Positions 45,420-54,415 of a DNA stretch of 64,000 nt are shown here, piece after piece; positions within the stretch are counted from its first letter, which is position 1; every line of letters begins with the position of its first letter. Made by a program: the position numbers and the translations under genes. A model generated the notes under the pieces. The model was not told the DNA's origin, made no database searches, and saw only the letters and a list, made by a program, of their open reading frames with translations. Where the stretch lies: NCBI GenBank assembly GCA_018267385.1, contig JAFDYN010000010.1, positions 62,001 to 126,000 of the forward strand, written 5' to 3'. This DNA is from Bacteroidota bacterium (GTDB lineage: Bacteria; Bacteroidota; Bacteroidia; Chitinophagales; LD1).

Positions 45420-46526
45420 ATCCTGCTCTGGCCTTTTGCCCGGATATTTCAGCTTATCACTGATATCCGAAACTATCTATATGATAGCAAGATCATAAAG
45501 TCTGCCTCCTTTGACCTGCCGGTGATCTCCGTAGGCAATCTGTCTGTGGGAGGCACCGGTAAATCACCGCATATAGAATACCTGATCCAGCTTTTGAAGT
45601 ACAACTATCAGATAGGTACACTCAGCCGGGGCTATGGCAGAAAGTCGCACGGTTTTCAGGTGGCCGATCAGTCCGCCACTGCCGCCACGGTGGGCGATGA
45701 GCCGATGCTTTTTCATGTCAAGCATCCGGAAGTCCTCGTAGCTGTAGCAGAGGAGCGTGTCATAGGCATACCCAGGATGGTCTCTATGCACCCCGCCCTG
45801 GATGTGGTCCTGCTGGATGATGCATATCAGCATCGCACTATCAGGCCTGGCCTGTCTATCCTCCTCACAGAGTATGATGCACCTTTCTGGCGGGATCATC
45901 CATTGCCGCAGGGCTGGCTGCGGGAGGCACGAAAACACTACCACCGCGCAGATATCATTATTGTGACCAAATGCCCGGTGGATCTCTCGGAGGCCGAGAG
46001 GCAGCATATTTTGTCAGAGATCCGACCCTACCCTTATCAGCACGTCTATTTCTCTCACATAGAATACGGGCCGCTTTATCCGCTGTTTCGCACAGAGCAG
46101 CCTCAGCCAGCCGTGGATATCCGCAATAGTGATATTCTCCTGGTGACAGGCATAGCCAGTCATGAGAAACTCAGGAAGCACCTGGAGCACACTGCCAGCA
46201 ATGTCTACCTGAATACCTTTAAAGATCATCACAACTATGATATCTATGATCTCGAGCGCATCCGCGATACCTATCACAATATGACCGGAGGGCACAAGAT
46301 CTTAGTCACTACGGAGAAAGACGCTGTGCGGCTATGGCCCTTCCGTTCTTGGTTTTTGGAAAATAATATCCCAATATTTGTGCAGCCCATACGGGTAGCT
46401 TTTGCCGGAGGTGATGGTCCGCGGTTTGATGCAGATATCATCAGGTACATAGAGGTCACCCGAGGCAGAAACATAGATCAAGAAATAAAATCACAGAATA
46501 GAATAGATGAGCGATCTGATCAGTAA
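45420..46526 (+). CDS. lpxK: Tetraacyldisaccharide 4'-kinase (lipid A); start codon unsettled
   Basis: Adds the 4'-phosphate of lipid A at the inner membrane. The Walker A is VGNLSVGGTGKSPH, followed by LSRGYGR, VGDEPMLF, LDDAYQH and VTKCP, all LpxK marks. The frame's first ATG, GTG or TTG is GTG 45522, directly before ISVGNLS, but family-like sequence continues upstream in frame (ILLWPFARIFQLITDIRNYLYD, then KSASFDLPV). That stretch is the usual N-terminal membrane anchor of about 35 residues. The frame is open back to a stop at 45390-45392. So the protein probably begins near 45420 at a rare start such as ATC or CTG; GTG 45522 would remove the anchor. punA overlaps the 3' end by 20 bp. Confidence 0.88.
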   Translation: MLLWPFARIFQLITDIRNYLYDSKIIKSASFDLPVISVGNLSVGGTGKSPHIEYLIQLLKYNYQIGTLSRGYGRKSHGFQVADQSATAATVGDEPMLFHVKHPEVLVAVAEERVIGIPRMVSMHPALDVVLLDDAYQHRTIRPGLSILLTEYDAPFWRDHPLPQGWLREARKHYHRADIIIVTKCPVDLSEAERQHILSEIRPYPYQHVYFSHIEYGPLYPLFRTEQPQPAVDIRNSDILLVTGIASHEKLRKHLEHTASNVYLNTFKDHHNYDIYDLERIRDTYHNMTGGHKILVTTEKDAVRLWPFRSWFLENNIPIFVQPIRVAFAGGDGPRFDADIIRYIEVTRGRNIDQEIKSQNRIDERSDQ

Positions 46527-47331
46527 GATTAAAGCAAGTGCAGACTATCTCAAGTCTAAAGTGGAAGGTGAATACGGATATGGTGTGATACTGGGCAGCG
46601 GCCTGGGCAATCTCACCGCGCAGATGGAGGTACATCACCAGATACCATACGGAGATATACCGGGATTTCCGGTTTCTACAGTAGAGGGGCACAAGGGGAG
46701 CCTTATTTTCGGTACGCTGGGCGGCAAAAATATAGTCTGTATGAGTGGGCGCTTTCATTACTATGAGGGTTACTCTATGCAGGAGGTCACTTTCCCGGTA
46801 CGGGTCATGAAGTTCATAGGCGTACACACCCTTCTGATATCAAATGCCTCTGGCGGCGTGAATGGCAACTTTGAAGTAGGTGACCTGATGATCCTCCGCG
46901 ATCATATCTACCTCCAGCCGGAGCATCCGCTGCGCGGCAGGAATGATGAAAAGCTCGGACCGCGGTTCCCTAATATGAATGATGCCTATGATCCGGCGCT
47001 GGTAGAGATGGGTATGGCTATCGCAAAGGGAAACAACATCACCTGCCATACGGGTGTATATGTAGGGGTCCAGGGACCTACATTTGAGACGCCATCGGAG
47101 TATAAGTATTTCGCTTTGATAGGGGGAGATGCCGTAGGGATGAGCACTACGCCTGAGGTAGTGGTAGCGCGCCATATGGATATGAGGTGCTTTGCCATAT
47201 CTGTGATCAGTGATATAGGCTATCCCTTTGACAAGGCTGACCACGTATCGCATGCCTTTGTATTGGAGAAAGCCTCCGCTGCGGAGCCAAAGATGACGAA
47301 GGTGATCGTAGAGCTTCTCAAAAAAATATAA
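46507..47331 (+). CDS. punA: Purine-nucleoside phosphorylase
   Basis: Cleaves purine nucleosides with phosphate to free base and ribose-1-phosphate. The 274-residue trimeric-type PNP has ILGSGLGNL (about 28), GRFHYYEGY (about 81-89), the ISNASGGVN region, GVYVGVQGPTFETPSEYKYF and GMSTTPEVVVARH. The start ATG 46507 lies within the end of lpxK (20-bp overlap), pointing to translational coupling. It is followed 3 bp later by a RidA-family gene. Confidence 0.96.
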   Translation: MSDLISKIKASADYLKSKVEGEYGYGVILGSGLGNLTAQMEVHHQIPYGDIPGFPVSTVEGHKGSLIFGTLGGKNIVCMSGRFHYYEGYSMQEVTFPVRVMKFIGVHTLLISNASGGVNGNFEVGDLMILRDHIYLQPEHPLRGRNDEKLGPRFPNMNDAYDPALVEMGMAIAKGNNITCHTGVYVGVQGPTFETPSEYKYFALIGGDAVGMSTTPEVVVARHMDMRCFAISVISDIGYPFDKADHVSHAFVLEKASAAEPKMTKVIVELLKKI

Positions 47332-47334
47332 AAA

Positions 47335-47718
47335 ATGAGACGCCACATCTCATCCGGTGCTGTGTGGGAGGAGCGTTTCGGCTACTCGCGGGCAGTCCGT
47401 GCAGGCAATATTATAGAGGTGGCCGGTACCACTGCCGTAGATGGTGAGACCGTCATCGGCGAGGGCAATATTTACGAGCAAACGAAGTTTATATTCCGCA
47501 AAATAGAAAGAGCGCTGGAGGAGGCCGGTGGCACGATGGCTGATGTGGTACGCACGCGTATGTATGTGACAGATATCTCTCAGTCGGAGGCTGTAGGCCG
47601 CGCCCACGCAGAGTTTTTCGCAGCTATCAGGCCCGCAGCGTCTATGATCGAGGTCAGGGGCTTCATCGATCCGCGCCTGCTCGTAGAGATAGAGGTCACA
47701 GCAGTGCTCAGCCTATAG
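47335..47718 (+). CDS. RidA-family protein
   Basis: A 127-residue protein of the RidA/YjgF family, trimeric deaminases that remove reactive enamine/imine intermediates. VAGTTAVDG, the RTRMYVTDIS strand with its Arg, and the closing RGFIDPRLLVEIEVTA block are characteristic, with the substrate-binding Arg and Glu in their usual places. It lies 3 bp after punA, so it is co-transcribed. The exact subfamily is not clear. Confidence 0.9.
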   Translation: MRRHISSGAVWEERFGYSRAVRAGNIIEVAGTTAVDGETVIGEGNIYEQTKFIFRKIERALEEAGGTMADVVRTRMYVTDISQSEAVGRAHAEFFAAIRPAASMIEVRGFIDPRLLVEIEVTAVLSL

Positions 47719-47729
47719 ATGACATTTGC

Positions 47730-47737
47730 TACATTCG
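47730..47737 (+). promoter_or_regulatory. Candidate promoter box of the putative porin gene
   Basis: TACATTCG, one base off TAnnTTTG, 25 bp before the TTG start. The words CTACATTCGTAC here and CTATATTCGTAC at 51063-51074 are nearly the same, suggesting a local TAnnTTCG promoter variant. No good TTG box was found upstream. Confidence 0.35.
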
Positions 47738-47762
47738 TACCCAGCCAAACGGTGACAGTTTT

Positions 47763-49919
47763 TTGAATCCACGCCTTTCCCATATCGCTTTTATACTGTG
47801 TCTGATAGCATCGCTATGGGCGGGTGGTACATATGCCCAGGGCATAGCCGATAGCACCCGGCCCGTAGTAGATACGCTGCCATACCGCAACTTTGTGGTA
47901 CCGGCTTATAATCCCGACCATCACGATACGACCATCGCTCATATAGATAGCAGCCGCGCCAAACACAGCCGGTCTGTGCTGGATACCGTAGTAGTATCTC
48001 CACATAGGGCTGCTGTGGCATCTGATACTAGTACCGGCCGGAGGCGCAGGTCTACGCTGAATGATACCTGGTACTATGGCCATGAGCCGGAAAGGCACTT
48101 CCTGATAGATTCTTCCATCTTCCAGATGCATAGATTCGATGTGGTCCGGAGGGACGGAGCGGAGTATTTTAACCTGGGTAATATGGGTACTGAGGCCTAC
48201 CCGCTCGTATTCAGCCCCTCACCGTCTGTAGGGTTCAATATGGGTTTTCACCAGTTTGATGCTTACAAATACAGCAAGGATTCCATTCACTACTACCAGG
48301 TCATACGCCCTTACGCCGAGATATTCTATTCTCTGGGGATCAATAAGGATCAACTCTTCAAAGGCCGCTTTGCCAATAGTCACAAAAACGGGCTGATGTA
48401 CGGCGTAGAGTTCCGTCGGATCAATTCGCCCGGTCAGTATACGAGGCAAAGGGCCATTGACAATGGATTCTCTCTATATGGCATCTACAATTCCAAAGAC
48501 CACCAATGGGGACTGGAGAGTGATCTGGTATACAACTCCTATCTGGTGCAGGAAAACGGAGGATTGGCGCGCGATATTATTTTCAAGGATTCTGCACTTT
48601 TTCAGAAAAGTCTCGCCCCTGTCAACCTGCAATATGCGGGTCTCCAGTATCGTGAGATCAGCTGGTACCTCAAGGGGACCTATGCCATAGGCAAAAAGTA
48701 TAATGAACGGATAGACGATACCACGGTGCGTAGGGTGGTGCTCCCTGTTTTCAAAGTTTCCTACCAGTTTAATCTGGACTATAACCACTATCAGTATTTT
48801 GACCTCAAGGGAGACTCCTCCTACTACCCATACCTGACTATGGGCGATACTATGCGGTATACCAGCGGCTATCTCAAAGCCGCAAATCGTTTTGGACTCG
48901 ACTATACGGCAAAGAAGCTAACCTCAGACTCTACCTACAAAGAGCTCAACTTTATCATCGGGGCCTCGGCCAACCTTGATTACTTTGTCATGCGGGAGTT
49001 TGGGCAGAAGCCTAAATTCACCAATCTCTATGTAGACGGCTACATAAAAAGCAACCCGGCAGTCAATTCACGCCTGCTGTACAAGGCCAGTGTGACCTAC
49101 TATATGGCCGGGTACAATCAGAATGACCTCACCGCCAATGGAGAAGTAGGGGTAGACTTTCGGCAGTTTGGCCGCATCACGGCAGGGGCGGGATACCAGC
49201 TCAGGCATGCAGACTGGATCTACCATAGCCTGCGCTCAGATACGATCACAGGGATACATACTACTCAGTCAAACGGCCTGCCGCTCAATGCCAATCTCGA
49301 CAATCTGAATTATCAGTACTTCTACAACCTGCCACGTATGAGCATCTTCCGGTTTGGCGGAGACTATACAGTAGATAAGATCGGCATACGGGTTTCAGCT
49401 TATAACTATGTCCTGAAAAACTACTTCTACTTTTCTGGCCCGGTCACCCCCGCCTACGAGAGCCGCGCTATGAATATGCTTGTATTGTCTTTCTCAAATC
49501 GCTTTGGCATCAAAGGTTTTCACTTTGATAATGATGTATGGTTTCAGAAGTCCGCCGGCAGTGATGTGATCCGACTGCCTCTGGTCACCACCAAGACGAG
49601 TGTATACTATGAGCGCTATGTTTTCAAGAAGGCACTACTCTTTGCCATTGGCGTGGATCTGCGCTATTATACGCCATTCAAAGGAAATGCGTATAACCCG
49701 CTCACAGGGCAGTTTTACCTGCAGAATGACTGGGAGCTGAAGTTTTACCCGGTCATGGATGTCTTCCTGAATGTCAAGATCAAGACCGTACGGATCTACC
49801 TGATGGGCACCAACCTGTCCAGCTTTTTTGGCAAGCAAAAGGGATATTATACCTCGCCGCTCTACCCAGCAGCTGACGCCACTTTCAAATTTGGCGGAGC
49901 ATGGCGGTTTTTTGAATAA
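47763..49919 (+). CDS. 'Putative porin' family outer-membrane beta-barrel
   Basis: A 718-residue outer-membrane protein. A signal peptide (residues 1-26, ending TYAQG) follows a TTG start at 47763; no in-frame ATG precedes a comparable signal. Residues 30-100 are a Ser/Thr/Arg-rich linker. The remainder is a barrel with many aromatic-alternating strands. It begins with WYYGHEPERHFLIDSSIFQMHRFD, typical of this Bacteroidota family, and contains LGNMGTEAYPLVF and the GFNMGFHQFD turn, with Phe as the final strand's aromatic (GAWRFFE). The substrate is not known. It follows the RidA gene by 44 bp. Confidence 0.85.
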   Translation: MNPRLSHIAFILCLIASLWAGGTYAQGIADSTRPVVDTLPYRNFVVPAYNPDHHDTTIAHIDSSRAKHSRSVLDTVVVSPHRAAVASDTSTGRRRRSTLNDTWYYGHEPERHFLIDSSIFQMHRFDVVRRDGAEYFNLGNMGTEAYPLVFSPSPSVGFNMGFHQFDAYKYSKDSIHYYQVIRPYAEIFYSLGINKDQLFKGRFANSHKNGLMYGVEFRRINSPGQYTRQRAIDNGFSLYGIYNSKDHQWGLESDLVYNSYLVQENGGLARDIIFKDSALFQKSLAPVNLQYAGLQYREISWYLKGTYAIGKKYNERIDDTTVRRVVLPVFKVSYQFNLDYNHYQYFDLKGDSSYYPYLTMGDTMRYTSGYLKAANRFGLDYTAKKLTSDSTYKELNFIIGASANLDYFVMREFGQKPKFTNLYVDGYIKSNPAVNSRLLYKASVTYYMAGYNQNDLTANGEVGVDFRQFGRITAGAGYQLRHADWIYHSLRSDTITGIHTTQSNGLPLNANLDNLNYQYFYNLPRMSIFRFGGDYTVDKIGIRVSAYNYVLKNYFYFSGPVTPAYESRAMNMLVLSFSNRFGIKGFHFDNDVWFQKSAGSDVIRLPLVTTKTSVYYERYVFKKALLFAIGVDLRYYTPFKGNAYNPLTGQFYLQNDWELKFYPVMDVFLNVKIKTVRIYLMGTNLSSFFGKQKGYYTSPLYPAADATFKFGGAWRFFE

Positions 49920-49924
49920 CCCTA

Positions 49925-50380
49925 TTACTGTCCGCTCTTAAAACCCGTATCCTCCAGCCACGGGCCAAAGTCTGCCGCCCGTGTGGCCAGTACATCGCAG
50001 CGCTCATTGTAGTGATGGTTATTGTGACCCTTGATCCAGGTAAACCGCACATGATGCCGGCGGTACGCTTTGAGGAAGCGCTGCCAGAGGTCCGGATTTT
50101 TTTTATCCTTAAAGTTCTTTTGCTCCCAGCCGAAGACCCATTTCTTCTCTACAGCCTCCACTACATACTTGGAGTCACTGTAGATCATCACATTCAGGCC
50201 ATCGCGCGTCAGGGTTTCCAGTGCTACGATGGTAGCCAGCAGCTCCATGCGGTTATTGGTAGTGAGGTGGTAGCCCTGAGATAGCTCGCGCTCATGCTGG
50301 CCGTATTTCAGGATTGCTCCATAGCCGCCGGGGCCGGGATTGCCCCGGGCAGAGCCATCTGTATAGATCTCCACTGTCAT
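49925..50380 (-). CDS. rnhA: Ribonuclease HI
   Basis: Degrades RNA in RNA-DNA hybrids. I start it at ATG 50380 (MTVEIYTDGSARGNPGPGGYG); the frame extends to 50455 with non-family sequence. Active-site acids are Asp 8 (YTDGSARGNPG), Glu in NNRMELLA, Asp in YSDSKYVV and Asp in NERCDVLA, the full D-E-D-D set. The basic protrusion (KKWVFGWEQKNFKDKKN in part) is present. 151 residues, normal length. It converges with the porin gene. Confidence 0.95.
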   Translation of the reverse strand: MTVEIYTDGSARGNPGPGGYGAILKYGQHERELSQGYHLTTNNRMELLATIVALETLTRDGLNVMIYSDSKYVVEAVEKKWVFGWEQKNFKDKKNPDLWQRFLKAYRRHHVRFTWIKGHNNHHYNERCDVLATRAADFGPWLEDTGFKSGQ

Positions 50381-50502
50381 CGCGGGCAAATATATGTTTT
50401 GCGGCAGTCCTCTCTCCTGATATTTATTCACTTGTCTCTGAGTGAGGCTGATCATGCCGGCCTTATTTCCCTATGTCACATTTATACCCTTATTTTGGTG
50501 AA

Positions 50503-51048
50503 ATGATACAAACTGAGACCTCTACTGTAGCCACGCGGCTCAATGCTGCCATACGCGATGTACCTGATTTTCCCAAGCCCGGTATTTTATTCAAAGATAT
50601 TACACCTGTGTTTCTAGACTGGCAGCTATGCGACGACATAGCTACCGATATCATCAGCCAGCTCAAGGCTAAACCGGATGCTGTATGTGTAGTAGAGAGC
50701 CGGGGTTTTTTCATAGGCATGCTACTGGCCAATAAGCTGCAGATACCACTGGTGCCTGTGCGCAAAAAGGGCAAGCTGCCTGCCAGGACCAGATCATACA
50801 CATATACGCTGGAGTATGGTTCTGCTACACTGGAGATCCATGAGGGCGTGATACAGCCCGGATGGAATGTGCTCATACACGATGACGTGCTCGCCACAGG
50901 GGGTACAGCCATGGCCGCTGCCGAGCTGGTCAAAGCCGAGGGCGGCACTGTAGCCGGATTTGCATTTATCGTCGAGCTTGGTTTTCTGTCAGGGCTCGGT
51001 AAAATTTCAGCGTACACACAGGATATCGTATCCATCATTACATACTGA
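50503..51048 (+). CDS. apt: Adenine phosphoribosyltransferase
   Basis: Salvages adenine to AMP with PRPP. I start it at ATG 50503 (MIQTETSTVATRLNAAIRDVPDFP); the frame runs to 50473. The N-terminal FPKPGILFKDITP, ESRGFF and the PRPP loop IHDDVLATGGTAMAA (about 125-139) are conserved. A 181-residue length is typical. With punA about 4 kb upstream it forms part of a purine-salvage neighbourhood. Confidence 0.95.
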   Translation: MIQTETSTVATRLNAAIRDVPDFPKPGILFKDITPVFLDWQLCDDIATDIISQLKAKPDAVCVVESRGFFIGMLLANKLQIPLVPVRKKGKLPARTRSYTYTLEYGSATLEIHEGVIQPGWNVLIHDDVLATGGTAMAAAELVKAEGGTVAGFAFIVELGFLSGLGKISAYTQDIVSIITY

Positions 51049-51063
51049 AAAACCAATCTGCGC

Positions 51064-51071
51064 TATATTCG
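51064..51071 (+). promoter_or_regulatory. Candidate promoter box of the ceramidase-like gene
   Basis: TATATTCG, one base off TAnnTTTG, 24 bp before the ATG at 51096. It shares its context with the box at 47730-47737. Confidence 0.35.
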
Positions 51072-51095
51072 TACACTCAAACAAAGAGTGATATT

Positions 51096-52016
51096 ATGAG
51101 ACTATATAGCGCTGAGAGGGCAGAGATACTTCGCGACCGCCTGTACCTGGAGTCCCTGCGGAGAAGGGCCTTTCGCCTGCCCGCTATGATATTCCTGTTT
51201 ACTACACTGGTACTGATGCTGGCCTATCACGCCTACCGTCATACTGACGTCTGGGGCCATATGGCTATAGCCGGTGGCAATGCTTTTCACTTCTGCGAGG
51301 CCAATCATATGGACGAGGCCATCCGCCAGCCTGCCAATACCTGGTCTAACCTGGCCTATCTCGCTGTGGGCCTCTTTGCGCTCACGCTGGGTGTGCACGA
51401 TTACAAAAATGAAAACCGCACGGATTCAGCCAATTTTCTGGTGCGCTATCCGCTGTTTTCCATTATGTATGGTCTTTCCTGTATTTATCTTTTTATAGGC
51501 AGCTTCTTTTATCATGCCTCTCTGACTGCTGTGTTTCAAAAGCTGGATCAGACCGGCCTCTATTCGGTCATAGCTATGATCCTAGTGCTGAATCTTTATA
51601 AGATATTTCCCTATTTCAATCATCGTGGTACCACACGTGACTCTCACAAGTGGGCCAAGGTGCTGGTACTGCTTCTGAATATCGCCTTTTTCAACTGGCT
51701 CTGGCGTATCAATATCAATGCACTCGTACCGGGACTGCTGCTTATGATCATCATCACCGGTATGTACTACACGCTGGCCGTCAATCGTACAGGCTTCTTT
51801 ACGAAATATATGTATGCCGCTTTCCTCATCATGTTTGCCGCTGGCAGCGTGTGGGTGCTGGACCGCGAGCGCATGGCTTGCCAGCCTGATAGCTTCCTGC
51901 AGGGCCATGCCCTCTGGCACATCCTCACTGCCGTGAGCATTTTTTTTATCTACCTCTACTACCGCTCGGGTAGCCTGGATACCGAGGAGGAGGACGAGAT
52001 GCAGATCGCAGAGTAA
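51096..52016 (+). CDS. Ceramidase-like (CREST family) membrane protein
   Basis: A 306-residue integral membrane protein of the CREST/alkaline-ceramidase superfamily, zinc-dependent membrane hydrolases. Landmarks in order: CEANHMDEAIRQPANTWSNLAYL (about 65-87), the GSFFYHASL segment with Ser and His, an Asp in QKLDQTG, and the closing DRERMACQPDSFLQGHALWHILTA with its paired His. Seven or so membrane segments. Bacteroidota make sphingolipids, so ceramide turnover is plausible, but related bacterial proteins may act on other acyl amides. No sphingolipid-synthesis gene is in the window. Confidence 0.85.
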   Translation: MRLYSAERAEILRDRLYLESLRRRAFRLPAMIFLFTTLVLMLAYHAYRHTDVWGHMAIAGGNAFHFCEANHMDEAIRQPANTWSNLAYLAVGLFALTLGVHDYKNENRTDSANFLVRYPLFSIMYGLSCIYLFIGSFFYHASLTAVFQKLDQTGLYSVIAMILVLNLYKIFPYFNHRGTTRDSHKWAKVLVLLLNIAFFNWLWRININALVPGLLLMIIITGMYYTLAVNRTGFFTKYMYAAFLIMFAAGSVWVLDRERMACQPDSFLQGHALWHILTAVSIFFIYLYYRSGSLDTEEEDEMQIAE

Positions 52017-52050
52017 CCCCTCCTCAGGTGAATAATTTTTCGCCGGTCAT

Positions 52051-52079
52051 GGCCTGCCAAATCGCTATTTTAGCAGGCC
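52051..52079 (+). other. Hairpin just before the DnaQ-GIY-YIG start
   Basis: A perfect 7-bp inverted repeat (GGCCTGC/GCAGGCC) with a 15-base loop that contains TATTTTAG, one base off a TAnnTTTG box. It ends 3 bp before ATG 52083. It could be an operator over the promoter box or a structure that limits ribosome access. Confidence 0.4.
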
Positions 52080-52082
52080 GCA

Positions 52083-53459
52083 ATGCTATATGCCATAGTA
52101 GATATCGAGACCACGGGAGGCCATGCCTCTGCCAATGGTATCACCGAGGTAGCCATATACATACATGATGGCCAGCGGGTCACAGACAGCTATCAGACCC
52201 TGATCGATCCCGGTCAGGACATTCCCTACTATATCACCGGTCTCACAGGCATCAGCAATGCTATGGTCAAAGGGGCCCCTCAGTTTTGGGAGGTGGCAGA
52301 CAAGATATACGATATGCTGTATGGCAAAGTCTTCATAGCACACAATGTCAATTTCGATTATTCCTTTCTCAAGAGTGAACTGGCAGCCTGCGGCTATGAT
52401 CTGACGTCTAATAAGCTCTGCACCGTACGTCTGGCGCGAAAGATATTTCCGGGGCTTGACTCCTATGGTCTGGGTAAAATATGCGGCTACCTGGATATCA
52501 AGATAGAAAACCGCCACCGTGCTGATGGCGATGCTGCTGCTACAGTGAAATTGTTTGAACTACTGCTGGCCAATGATAAGGAAGAACTCATCACCAAAGC
52601 ACTAAAGCGCAACTCCAAGGAGCAGGCACTCCCGCCTAATGTGCCCCGGGAGCATTTTGACAAGCTGCCTGATCTGCCGGGTATCTATTACTTCCATGAT
52701 CAGAAGGGCAAGGTAGTATACGTAGGCAAGGCAAAGCGCATACGCAAACGCGTCAGTAGCCATTTCTCCAATAATTCTACCTCGCGGCAGAAGCAGGACT
52801 TCATGCGGTCTATTTTCTCTATCACCTATGAGCTGTGTGGCAATGAACTGATGGCCCTGCTATTGGAGTCTCACGAGATCAAGCGGCTCTGGCCCAGGTT
52901 TAACCGCTCTCAGAAAGTGTATGAGCCACGCTTTGGCATATTGGCCTACCAGGATCAGCGCGGTGTGACCCGCATGGGTATAGAGAAACTCAAGAAGGGT
53001 GCCACTGCCCTGGCATTCTTCAACAATATAACAGAATGCCTCAGCTATCTCAAGGCACTGGCAGGGGAGTATGAGCTGTGTCCGCGCCTGATGAGCATCG
53101 CTACGCATGAGGATACCTGCCAGAGTGATAAATGCCCCTGCCGGTCGGGAGATAAGCGCCACATCACCAGCTACAATAAGCGAACAGCTATCGCTATCAC
53201 TGCCATGGCAGAGCAGGAGTCCTTTGTGATCATAGACGAGGGGAGGACCTCAGAGGAGTCTGCTTTTATCGTAGTAGAAAAGGGCCACTTTGCCGGTATG
53301 GGCTACAAGCCTACCACTGAGCTGCCACGTGATAAGCCTACGCTGGAGCACTTTCGCGAGTTATCGCCCTATCGCGAGAACTTTAATATACGCGGGATGC
53401 TTTCCCGGTTTATCCTGGAGAATCCGCACAAAGTGATGCACCTTTCTTCTCTTTCTTAA
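52083..53459 (+). CDS. DnaQ-type exonuclease fused to a GIY-YIG (UvrC/Cho-like) nuclease
   Basis: A 458-residue two-nuclease protein. Residues 1-165 are a DEDDh exonuclease: DIETTG (Asp 7, Glu 9), AHNVNFDYSFL and HRADGDAAAT. Residues about 200-280 are a GIY-YIG domain: PGIYYFHD, VVYVGKAKRIRKRV and the ELMALLLESHEIKRLWPRFN block with the catalytic Glu, as in UvrC/Cho. The C-terminal part (about 290-458) contains four Cys in CPRLMSIATHEDTCQSDKCPC, possibly a metal-binding cluster. This fusion is known in Bacteroidota and other phyla and probably acts in DNA repair. Its last 4 bp overlap the convergent gene at 53456. Confidence 0.9.
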   Translation: MLYAIVDIETTGGHASANGITEVAIYIHDGQRVTDSYQTLIDPGQDIPYYITGLTGISNAMVKGAPQFWEVADKIYDMLYGKVFIAHNVNFDYSFLKSELAACGYDLTSNKLCTVRLARKIFPGLDSYGLGKICGYLDIKIENRHRADGDAAATVKLFELLLANDKEELITKALKRNSKEQALPPNVPREHFDKLPDLPGIYYFHDQKGKVVYVGKAKRIRKRVSSHFSNNSTSRQKQDFMRSIFSITYELCGNELMALLLESHEIKRLWPRFNRSQKVYEPRFGILAYQDQRGVTRMGIEKLKKGATALAFFNNITECLSYLKALAGEYELCPRLMSIATHEDTCQSDKCPCRSGDKRHITSYNKRTAIAITAMAEQESFVIIDEGRTSEESAFIVVEKGHFAGMGYKPTTELPRDKPTLEHFRELSPYRENFNIRGMLSRFILENPHKVMHLSSLS

Positions 53460-54415
53460 AAGCCGAGGCCAAACTTGAGGCCCGGAGTGAGCAGGGTTAG
53501 GCTATTGCCGCTTCTCCATGTCATACCGTTGCCGCTGGCTATGTCATAGCCGGGCACATAGCGCACATTTTGAAAGTCTGCATTGAGCGACAGATTGAAG
53601 TTGACTCTGTGCTTTGAGAAAAATTTCACGCCAAAGCCTACACCACCCATAGCGCCGCTCTGGCGATAGTCATTATTGTAATATGGGTAGTAGGCCGGAT
53701 AGGCTACAGGTCCCCCGCTATTGAAGCGGACTGCATACCCCATATCTATGCTGTAAAATGGAGTGATGCGTTTGCGCAGGATGTCTCCGGAGTAATGCAG
53801 GAATACCGGGAGGTACGTGCCTGCATATGGAGCGCTGTTTCCTCCAAAGTTGTATTTGCCTACCGGTGCAAAGCCTACGAGATCAGCTCCTACACCTATA
53901 CCCAGATAGCCAAACTGGCTGAACTTATAGCCGTTGATGATCCGGCCCCCGCCCTGGCCCATCTCGGCGAGAAGCTGTGCCTCAAAGAAGTACCCTTTCT
54001 TGCGATAGTGGAACCCTCTGCCTTTGTCCCTCTCTGCAGAGTCAAACTTATAATAGCGCTGAAAATTATTGTGATGAAAAAAACGTGGACCGTGGTCATT
54101 CATATCCGGCTGCCTGCCCTCCGGACCATGCATAGGAGGCTCTCCCGGCATACCACCCATGGCCGGGCCATTGTCCGGCATTACTTTCTTTTCCTTTGTG
54201 ATCTTGGTGATATCGCTGATCTGTACGGTGAAGACATTGCCTCCCAGAGTTTCTACTTTCAGGGTCTGTCCCGGTACCTGCTCTACTATCATACCTCGAT
54301 AGATGTTGCCGTTTTTGAGGTATACCACATCCTCCCTGTCATCCTGTGCGGAGAGCGTGAACGATGAAAAAACACATAGGAAGAAAAAGGCGAAGAGAAT
54401 TTTTGAAGATTTCAT
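53456..54415 (-). CDS. Outer-membrane beta-barrel protein with Sm-like N-domain
   Basis: A 319-residue exported protein. The signal peptide (residues 1-23, ending LSAQ) is followed by a small beta-barrel-like motif (DVVYLKNGNIYRGMIVE, then LETLGGNVFTVQISDITKI), common in Bacteroidota envelope proteins. A flexible Met/Pro/Gly/His-rich linker (about 80-115) leads to a C-terminal beta-barrel (about 140-319) with the terminal Phe of outer-membrane proteins (LKFGLGF). I do not recognise a named family. His/Met clusters in the linker might bind metal, which is speculation. Confidence 0.75.
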   Translation of the reverse strand: MKSSKILFAFFFLCVFSSFTLSAQDDREDVVYLKNGNIYRGMIVEQVPGQTLKVETLGGNVFTVQISDITKITKEKKVMPDNGPAMGGMPGEPPMHGPEGRQPDMNDHGPRFFHHNNFQRYYKFDSAERDKGRGFHYRKKGYFFEAQLLAEMGQGGGRIINGYKFSQFGYLGIGVGADLVGFAPVGKYNFGGNSAPYAGTYLPVFLHYSGDILRKRITPFYSIDMGYAVRFNSGGPVAYPAYYPYYNNDYRQSGAMGGVGFGVKFFSKHRVNFNLSLNADFQNVRYVPGYDIASGNGMTWRSGNSLTLLTPGLKFGLGF

